Assembly: GCA_964649085.1 (NCBI GenBank)
Contig: CAZYPN010000021.1
Coordinates: 42,973 to 106,972 of the forward strand
Direction: 5' to 3'
DNA from: JADMJV01 sp964649085
GTDB lineage: Bacteria; Vulcanimicrobiota; Xenobia; Xenobiales; JADMJV01
DNA length: 64,000 nt
Shown piece by piece: positions 59,031-64,000 of this stretch. Each line of letters begins with the position of its first letter. The first letter of the stretch is position 1. Under the pieces are notes generated by a model, which did not search any database, was not told the DNA's origin, and saw only the letters and a program-made list of their open reading frames with translations. Both the position numbers and the translations under genes were made by a program.

Positions 59031-59281
59031 CGGCAGCCGCACATCAGGTGCCAGTAGCTCCAGGAGCGGTTGTCGAAAATGCCCGGTGGCGCCTGCTCAA
59101 GCGCCTGGCAAAAGGCCCCCGGGGGCAGGGCTTTACGAACCGTAAGGACGTCGGCAATGCTGGCATAGGTCATCACGTGGGCCAGAAAGTGATAGGGTTG
59201 GGCCAGCGCCTGCTCTGGGGGACAGTGCCATATGACCCGCCGGGCGACGGCTCGAAGTTCGGGGGTGTCAGGAATCGTCAT
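58925..59281 (-). CDS. Small hypothetical protein, 118 residues
   Basis: A minus-strand gene whose N-terminal 90 residues (RVIWHCPPEQALAQPYHFLAHVMTYAS; VLTVRKALPPGAFCQALEQAPPGIFDNRSWSYW) look like a real, folded, helical protein with Trp and Pro in fixed places, a pattern I have seen in small uncharacterised proteins that end with a F-D-x-R-S-W-x-Y-W stretch. The last 25 residues are Ser/Pro/Thr-rich and lie over the Rieske gene. No family name. ATG 59281 is used. Confidence 0.55.
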   Translation of the reverse strand: MTIPDTPELRAVARRVIWHCPPEQALAQPYHFLAHVMTYASIADVLTVRKALPPGAFCQALEQAPPGIFDNRSWSYWHLMCGCRQAPPLPERSLSATNLSTTPARPISPSSTPGTNPG

Positions 59282-59407
59282 AGCCTCTCCAGGTCAAGCT
59301 TTGTTAAGGCTTCTGGTAGAATCCTGCGCCTGGAGCCAATCTCCCTGCTGTCGATTTTTGGGGCCCGCAAACGACCAGGGGTATCTTCAAGAACGGAAAC
59401 CACCCCC

Positions 59408-59872
59408 ATGCCCAAGATCATTCCCTCACTCTGGTTCGATGGCCAGGCCGCCGAGGCCATCGCCTTCTACTCGGCCATTTTCAACCGCTCGGGGCTGAAA
59501 GAGACCCAGCCCAACGCCGACGGCAGCCTGCTGTGCGCCACTTTCGAATTGGAAGGCCAGGAATTCTTTGCCATCAACGGCGGCCCCCACTTCACCTTTA
59601 ATGAAGCGGTGTCGTTCCTGATTCGCTGTGACTCTCAAGAAGAGGTCGACTTCTATTGGGAGCGCCTGCTGGCCGACGGGGGCACGCCCTCCCAGTGCGG
59701 TTGGCTGAAAGACCGTTTCGGGCTGAGCTGGCAGGTGGTGCCCAGGTTGTTGAATCGGTTGACCTCCGACCCCGACCGGCAGCGCGCCGGGCGGGTGGTT
59801 GAGGCCATGCTGAAGATGGTCAAGCTGGACTGTGCTGCCCTACAGGCGGCCTACGACGCCGAACCCGGCTAG
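59408..59872 (+). CDS. VOC-superfamily protein (PhnB-like)
   Basis: 154 residues. The opening PKIIPSLWFDGQAAEAIAFYSAIFN and the later FLIRCDSQEEVDFYWERLLADGG, CGWLKDRFGLSWQVVP match the PhnB/DUF1338-like group of the vicinal oxygen chelate superfamily, often called 3-demethylubiquinone methyltransferase-like although usually without proven activity. It is cytoplasmic. ATG 59408 is the conserved start; the frame is open further upstream without conservation. Its last 4 bases overlap the nucleoside-hydrolase-like gene. Confidence 0.88.
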   Translation: MPKIIPSLWFDGQAAEAIAFYSAIFNRSGLKETQPNADGSLLCATFELEGQEFFAINGGPHFTFNEAVSFLIRCDSQEEVDFYWERLLADGGTPSQCGWLKDRFGLSWQVVPRLLNRLTSDPDRQRAGRVVEAMLKMVKLDCAALQAAYDAEPG

Positions 59873-60954
59873 ACGTTGCGCTCGAGGGCGGCCCGCGAAA
59901 GGTCGGCCAGTCGCCGGGCCACGGCCTGAGGGTCGGCTACGCCCGAGTTCTGCTTGGACACGCCGATGACTTCGTGGGTCACGCCGTTGACTTCGACGCT
60001 GGTGGGTTGAAAGAGGCTGCGATCGGCCTGCGAGGCGGCCAGCATGGCCACCGCGTCATAGAGATTCAGTTGGGTGACGTTGCCCCAGATAGACTGGTCG
60101 GGACCCACCTGCTGGCCCTGGCCCGAACAGAAGGTCTGCAGAAACCAGTTGCGGTCGCAACGCGGGGGCAGGCCGCCGCGCTCGGGGTCGTCGGCGGGCA
60201 GGTTGCAGCGGTGCCACAATCCCTCCAGCGAGGCCTTCTGGGTGTCGCGCAGGCGTTGGCCCACGGCGTGGCCGGTGGCCCCCAGGTCTTCATAAAACTG
60301 CTTGCCCACCGCAGCGGCGTAGGCGGCGTTCTTGCTGACCACGGTGGTGGGAATGCCCAGCTCTTGCAGCTGGCGATACAGCCCCTGAGCGGCCGGCATG
60401 TCGAAGGTGTTGTTGTTGGCGCTGTCGGGCAGCATGAACCCCTGATCGTCGCGGGCCACCGCGTCGCCCTGGGCCTGCACCCCGCCCATGATCACCACCC
60501 GTCCCAGCTTTTCCTGGGCCAGCTGGGGATGGTTCTTGACCAACTGGTAGCCGTCGGTCATTCCTGAAATCAGCAGCAGGGTGGTTTCCTTGGGTCCCGA
60601 CTCTTCCAGTTGCTCCTTCAGCAAGGCCTGTCCGTCGCCGGCTACGCTGTCGGGGCTGCCCATATAGCTGGCCTCGAACTCGTGGGCGTGGGGCTTGAGG
60701 TTGGGCTGGCCGGCATCGCTGCCCACCGCCACCGGCACGTTCTGGTGCCCCAGGCTGTCGAGCACGCCCCGGGCCAGGCAGGCCCGTTGGGCGCTGGGAT
60801 TGAGGTTGGCCAACACCCCCTCGAGCTGGACCTGATCTTCGGCCACCAACTGGCTCAGGGCGACCAGGGTGGCTTCATCGTCCTGGTCGCGTCCAATGTC
60901 GCTAACGACCAGCAGGCGGGTGGGGCGGGTAGTGGGGGTGGCGGTGATGTTCAT
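59869..60954 (-). CDS. Nucleoside-hydrolase-like (IUNH) protein
   Basis: 361 residues. The inosine-uridine hydrolase fold begins TRLLVVSDIGRDQDDEATLVAL, where Asp19 and Asp25/Asp26 stand for the DxDxxxDD calcium motif; VVIMGG, ANNNTFDMPAA and LNLYDAVAMLAA follow. The motif has I-G-R where Asp-x-Asp is usual, so one ligand is missing, and there are inserted loops, so this may be a diverged hydrolase. No signal peptide. ATG 60954 is used. The 375 bases upstream hold only a decayed gene fragment and the toxin-antitoxin promoter. Confidence 0.78.
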   Translation of the reverse strand: MNITATPTTRPTRLLVVSDIGRDQDDEATLVALSQLVAEDQVQLEGVLANLNPSAQRACLARGVLDSLGHQNVPVAVGSDAGQPNLKPHAHEFEASYMGSPDSVAGDGQALLKEQLEESGPKETTLLLISGMTDGYQLVKNHPQLAQEKLGRVVIMGGVQAQGDAVARDDQGFMLPDSANNNTFDMPAAQGLYRQLQELGIPTTVVSKNAAYAAAVGKQFYEDLGATGHAVGQRLRDTQKASLEGLWHRCNLPADDPERGGLPPRCDRNWFLQTFCSGQGQQVGPDQSIWGNVTQLNLYDAVAMLAASQADRSLFQPTSVEVNGVTHEVIGVSKQNSGVADPQAVARRLADLSRAALERNV

Positions 60955-61110
60955 GGGCCCAGAGTAGGGGAGAGGCCTGAAAAATGGCTGCAGAAAAAGT
61001 CACGGGGAAATCACGGGCTCCCTGCATAGCTTATTGTGGACAGGGCGTATCAACCAGTGCGGTATTTATCGCCAACAGGCGTTTCTTGATCGTCATTAGC
61101 CTGGACACAC

Positions 61111-61240
61111 TCAGGGCAAACTGCCGCGCCTCGGGTCTCCCGGGCGCAAGCTGCCGAGGGCGGTCGGCTCGAGGCAGTCGCCTCGGGGGTCGGAGAGCAG
61201 GTATTCCTTGACGCCCAGCACTTCTCAGAGCGACTTCTTG
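61111..61240 (-). pseudogene. Remnant of a Uma2-family (DUF820) endonuclease gene
   Basis: Read on the minus strand, this non-coding stretch gives KKSL-stop-EVLGVKEYLLSDPRGDCLEP, which matches the conserved Uma2 core (LGVxEYxLxDP). An in-frame stop precedes it and no start or further domain remains, so it is a decayed fragment. It lies in the 375-base gene-free gap between 60954 and 61330, in which I see nothing else except the antitoxin promoter. Identification is by eye from a short motif. Confidence 0.4.
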
Positions 61241-61294
61241 TGATGGGTTTTCTTCTTGCGGTGGTGCGCCAAGTTGCCTCGAATGTCGTCTCAA

Positions 61295-61323
61295 TTGACC
61301 ATGGATATTGACCATGTTATAAC
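61295..61323 (+). promoter_or_regulatory. Promoter and operator repeats of the Phd/VapC pair
   Basis: TTGACC (61295-61300) and TATAAC (61318-61323) with exactly 17 bases between fit a sigma-70 promoter. The decamer ATTGACCATG occurs twice (61294 and 61307), and CATGG...CCATG forms an inverted repeat, so the antitoxin or its complex may bind here for autoregulation. The predicted start point falls at the antitoxin ATG (61330). Confidence 0.7.
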
Positions 61324-61329
61324 ACGCTT

Positions 61330-61572
61330 ATGGCAATGGAAGAGAGCATCAGCATTTCCAAGTTCAAGGCGACATGCCTTAGTGTACTCAGCCAGGTGGA
61401 GGTTACGGGCCGAAAGATTACCGTCACCAAGCGTGGGAAGCCCATCGCATGCATCATTCCCGCCCCCCCCGCGGAACGCGTTGGATCGTTTCTCGGATGC
61501 ATGCGGGGAAAGGGGGCTATACTCGGCGACATTGCTGAGCCCTTGGACGTGCAGTGGGAGGCGCTCAAGTGA
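61330..61572 (+). CDS. Phd/YefM-family antitoxin
   Basis: 80 residues. The Phd/YefM N-terminus is recognised in ISISKFKATCLSVLSQVEVTGRKITVTKRGKPIACIIP, a DNA-binding fold that represses its own operon, and the C-terminus (about 55-80) would bind the toxin. It starts at the predicted transcription start (ATG 61330, or 61336) with no ribosome site, so a leaderless message is likely. The toxin gene overlaps its stop as GTGA. A Uma2 remnant lies beside it, so the locus looks mobile. Confidence 0.9.
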   Translation: MAMEESISISKFKATCLSVLSQVEVTGRKITVTKRGKPIACIIPAPPAERVGSFLGCMRGKGAILGDIAEPLDVQWEALK

Positions 61573-61961
61573 ACCTCCTCCTCGATACCCACGTCTTGAT
61601 CTGGGTGGCCCTGGAACCATCCAGGCTGACCCCGAATCAAGTCGCGGCCCTTGAATCACCTGCGACTCAGGTTTGGCTATCCCCGATCTCCGCCTGGGAA
61701 TGCGCCTTGCTCGCCGAGCGAGGCCGCTTGCATCTGCCACCCAACCCGGTCTCCTGGTGGAACGAAGTCGTCAAATGCACGCAGGCGCGGGAAGCTCCGT
61801 TGACTCACGAGGTGGCCTTTGCCAGTCGCTCGGTCTTTGTTCCTCATCAGGATCCGGCCGACCGATTTCTGGCAGCCACCGCGGCCGTGTATGGCCTGCA
61901 GTTGGTCACTTTCGACCAACACCTTCTGGCAGGCACCGGGTTCGCCCGATTTCCGAACTGA
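61569..61961 (+). CDS. VapC-like PIN-domain toxin
   Basis: 130 residues. PIN-domain RNase with acidic residues Asp6 in NLLLDTHVLIW, Glu44 in SAWECALLA, Asp95/Asp98 in HQDPADRFLAATA and Asp116 in VTFDQHLL. These bind Mg2+ and cut RNA. GTG 61569 overlaps the antitoxin stop, so synthesis is coupled and antitoxin leads. It pairs with a Phd/YefM antitoxin rather than a VapB, a common mix. Nothing coding is seen in the 126 bases after it. Confidence 0.92.
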   Translation: MNLLLDTHVLIWVALEPSRLTPNQVAALESPATQVWLSPISAWECALLAERGRLHLPPNPVSWWNEVVKCTQAREAPLTHEVAFASRSVFVPHQDPADRFLAATAAVYGLQLVTFDQHLLAGTGFARFPN

Positions 61962-62087
61962 CCCAACCACCACAGGGCCAGTGCTCGTCGCCGCACATAG
62001 AGGGGAATTCGCTTTTCACGGTCAAGCCCCAAGGATGTTTCGTGTTGTCAGGGTCCGCCTCCAGACCGCCGACGGGGGCCGCTGAGA

Positions 62088-62888
62088 ATGGAAGACCCGA
62101 TCGAAGCCAACCGTGCCGGCTGGAACCTGCGCACCGCCATCCACCTGCAATCGGATTTTTACAACCTGAAGGGCTGGAAGGCGGGACAATGCTCGCTACA
62201 GGCCATCGAGAAACAGGAAGTTGGGGACGTCCAGGGCCTCTCCCTCTTGCACCTGCAATGCCACTTTGGCCAGGACACCCTTTCCTGGGCCCGCCGAGGC
62301 GCTCGGGTGACCGGCTGCGACCTCTCTGACGCCGCCATTGCCGCGGCCACTCAACTGGCTCAAGAAACTGCCCTGCCGGCCAGATTCCTCCGCTGCAACC
62401 TCTTCGACCTCCCCAACCACCTCGACGACACCTTCGACATCGTCTTCACTTCCTACGGCGTGATTGGCTGGCTTCCCGAGCTGGCACCCTGGGGTCAGCT
62501 GATTGCCCGCTACCTCAAGCCCGGCGGATTCTTCTACATGGTCGAGTTCCACCCCATCGTCTGGATGTTTGACGAAGCTTTCGAAGGCATCCAACACGCC
62601 TACCACAACAGCGGGCCCATCCTCACGGAGAACTCCGGCAGCTACACCGACGGCGGCGCCGACATCCACTACCGCGACTACGGCTGGAACCACAGCCTCA
62701 GCGAAATTGTCAACTCGCTGCTACAGGCCGGCCTCACCCTCGAATTCCTCAACGAATTTCCCTATTCGCCCTACCCCAATTTGCCGCGCTCTGTGCGGGG
62801 TGAAGACGGCAACTACCGCATTGAGGGCCTGGAGGAAAAGTTCCCTTTGCTGTTTTCCCTAAAGGCTCGGGCTCCGGGCCAAGCCTGA
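62088..62888 (+). CDS. SAM-dependent methyltransferase
   Basis: 266 residues. Motif I reads LLHLQCHFGQDTLSWARRGARVTGCDLSDAA, followed by LYDLPNHLDDTFDIVFTSYGVIGWL-type strands and YLKPGGFFYMVEFHP. Class I fold; small-molecule methyltransferases have this C-H-F-G-Q-D pattern. Substrate unknown. The 126 bases before it and 148 bases after it show no gene. Confidence 0.85.
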   Translation: MEDPIEANRAGWNLRTAIHLQSDFYNLKGWKAGQCSLQAIEKQEVGDVQGLSLLHLQCHFGQDTLSWARRGARVTGCDLSDAAIAAATQLAQETALPARFLRCNLFDLPNHLDDTFDIVFTSYGVIGWLPELAPWGQLIARYLKPGGFFYMVEFHPIVWMFDEAFEGIQHAYHNSGPILTENSGSYTDGGADIHYRDYGWNHSLSEIVNSLLQAGLTLEFLNEFPYSPYPNLPRSVRGEDGNYRIEGLEEKFPLLFSLKARAPGQA

Positions 62889-63036
62889 GGCTCAAGAGGG
62901 GACCAAAGCTCTCGGCCCCCAGCTTAGGGGAGGGCTTGCTAGGCTACCCGGCCCTATCATCGCCCATCAGCCGTCCAGCATGCAACGAGGCCAATCGACT
63001 CTCCGGTTCGCAGAACCTGGCCGATTCAGGCTGATC

Positions 63037-63591
63037 TCAAGGGGGGAAGTCCAGCAGTTTGATGAGTTGAGCACTCTCAAGTCGCACGGACCAGACCTTG
63101 CCGAGGTAACCAGGCCACGCCTTCTTGGGAAAACGGGACAGGATGAAGGCGTCGTTGGAGACGAGAATGGAGAGTTTTCCTCCGGCTCGCCGATAATGCT
63201 GCCAATAGCATGGGTCTTCTGTGCACCAGCCGAGCGCTCCGGTTGTGCTATAGGGTTTTCCGAGCAAGCGGTTGACATTGGCGACCGGGTCTCCGGTTCT
63301 GGTCAGCAGGCGATCCCCCAGGCGCAGTTCCCGGCCTTCGCAAAGAACAACGCCTTCGCCGCTATGCACCAAAACTGCAGGTTGCCCGTAGGCCATCATG
63401 GGTTCTCCCTGCCAGGTGAGCAGATTCTTAAATCGCTGGTGAGGGGTGAGTGGCTGCTTTACCTGATCTTGCGCAGCCCCGAGCCAGATGCCGTCGATGG
63501 TCCAGTGGTCGTCGGCCCATCCATGGGCAACCATGGCGACAATGAGCCAGGTGAACAAGAGCTTGCGAATGCAGCCGATAAGCACAGTCAT
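63037..63591 (-). CDS. Exported hypothetical protein
   Basis: 184 residues with a signal peptide (hydrophobic 9-25, ending AHGWAD). The mature part is beta-rich (WTIDGIWLGAAQDQV, GEGVVLCEGRELRLGDRLL) and contains three Cys (one pair in GWCTEDPCYW). No family recognised. It follows the partial gene at the right edge by 19 bases on the same strand, so the two may be an operon. Confidence 0.65.
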   Translation of the reverse strand: MTVLIGCIRKLLFTWLIVAMVAHGWADDHWTIDGIWLGAAQDQVKQPLTPHQRFKNLLTWQGEPMMAYGQPAVLVHSGEGVVLCEGRELRLGDRLLTRTGDPVANVNRLLGKPYSTTGALGWCTEDPCYWQHYRRAGGKLSILVSNDAFILSRFPKKAWPGYLGKVWSVRLESAQLIKLLDFPP

Positions 63592-63610
63592 TTTCTGTTG
63601 GCTCGGAGTT

Positions 63611-64000
63611 TCAGCATTCCTCTGCCCACCAGGTTCCCATCCGGCTCATCGGGGTTGCAACTGCCAGGGCCTGTGCTTGCTCCCGGGTGAGCAGTCCGTC
63701 GCGCCGCCATTGCCGGAACAGGGTCGTCATGGGCTGCACTTCCTCGTGGCATCCGGCCACGGATGTTGCCATGAGGATCAGATTCTCCCGCTCGAAAAGG
63801 CGGGCGCAAGAGGCGTAGCTTTCTGTCGAAGGAAACCCCAGTTCTTTCACCCGCTTGCCGATTTCGAACAGCTCGTCTTTCACCGGGCTCTGATCGGACT
63901 CGGAGTCGGCTTGGAGGTAACGCTGATGCATTCGCTCTGCCAGGTTTGGACTAAACCGCTGCGCGGTAGCCTCCGGCGCGTAAATTCGGGGACCTCCGTG
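63611..64000 (-). CDS. Hypothetical protein, 3' part, cut by window edge
   Basis: The C-terminal 129 residues of a gene that begins beyond 64000; the frame stays open to the last base and the residues before the internal Met (IYAPEATAQRFSPNLAERM) look coding. The chain is helical and charged (DELFEIGKRVKELGF; ARLFERENLILMATSVAG), ending MGTWWAEEC. No family recognised. It is followed by the exported protein gene on the same strand. Confidence 0.65.
   Translation of the reverse strand, partial: HGGPRIYAPEATAQRFSPNLAERMHQRYLQADSESDQSPVKDELFEIGKRVKELGFPSTESYASCARLFERENLILMATSVAGCHEEVQPMTTLFRQWRRDGLLTREQAQALAVATPMSRMGTWWAEEC

Noticed and set aside
60984..61329. Intact coding gene in the gap before the antitoxin
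   Set aside because: The open frames are short, Arg/Pro-rich and without start signals; only a Uma2-like remnant is recognisable.
1..64000. tRNA, rRNA, riboswitch or prophage genes
   Set aside because: I found no cloverleaf, rRNA stretch, integrase, capsid or tail gene; careful covariance search was not possible.

Overview
The window is GC-rich bacterial chromosome (about 60% G+C by eye), densely packed with some 63 protein genes or gene fragments. I see no tRNA, rRNA, CRISPR array, prophage or intact insertion sequence. A periplasm and probably an outer membrane are implied by an RND efflux pump end, a lipoprotein multicopper oxidase, a complete Bat (aerotolerance-type) operon, SurA/PrsA-like foldase and LysM-NlpC/P60 hydrolase. 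Starts are often GTG or TTG, and neighbouring genes are often joined by 4-base GTGA overlaps. The gene mix (Bat operon with kinase-like proteins, TPR proteins with long Glu/Pro linkers, TraB/DUF5682-like protein, CHAD protein) does not look like standard Proteobacteria or Firmicutes. I would guess a little-studied lineage such as Vulcanimicrobiota/Eremiobacterota, Armatimonadota or a relative; this is a guess, not a placement.

Layout. 1-6.4 kb: end of an RND transporter, multicopper oxidase, response regulator with a kinase-like tail, and a long coiled-coil protein facing it. 6.4-13 kb: enolase, MazG, parvulin foldase, SpoIIE-type phosphatase with a TerB-like partner, a DUF2167 membrane protein and a C11 (clostripain-like) peptidase. 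13-20.6 kb: CARDB protein, Era-like GTPase with DUF697, PilZ protein, RlmK-like methyltransferase, phosphopentomutase, and a rhodanese/NifU-like fusion. 20.5-31 kb: an eleven-gene minus-strand operon running pseudokinase, small secreted protein, MoxR, DUF58, membrane protein, BatA, BatB, BatC, BatD, BatE, Dus. 31-37 kb: cell-wall hydrolase and Fpg/Nei glycosylase (+), then DUF4344 peptidase, PrfC, a stand-alone ClpX-type zinc finger and a Pit phosphate transporter (-). 37-41.1 kb: AAA+ ATPase with a 733-residue TraB/DUF5682-like partner, then a TetR regulator and a small secreted protein that share operator-like sites. 41.2-49.7 kb: 1113-residue TPR protein, HutF, and a coupled polyphosphate-type set (PPX/GppA-HD, CHAD, SixA). 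49-60 kb: ferredoxin-like protein, response-regulator diguanylate cyclase, EF-hand protein, YiaA/B protein, polyphosphate kinase, methyltransferase, alpha/beta hydrolase, M20 peptidase with a hydrophobic front domain, Rieske oxygenase, VOC protein, nucleoside-hydrolase-like protein. 61-64 kb: a decayed Uma2-like fragment, a Phd/VapC toxin-antitoxin pair with a readable promoter, a methyltransferase, a secreted protein and a gene cut by the window edge.

How genes work together: the Bat operon is the clearest functional unit (MoxR ATPase, VWA proteins and TPR proteins in the membrane/periplasm). Phosphate handling is a second theme: Pit uptake, PPK synthesis, PPX/GppA turnover and the polyphosphate-binding CHAD family all lie within 22 kb. 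The most novel-looking units are the AAA+/TraB-like pair at 37-40 kb, the two kinase-fold proteins that lack catalytic residues (1998-3503 and 30049-31011), and the single-domain ClpX-type zinc finger beside prfC.
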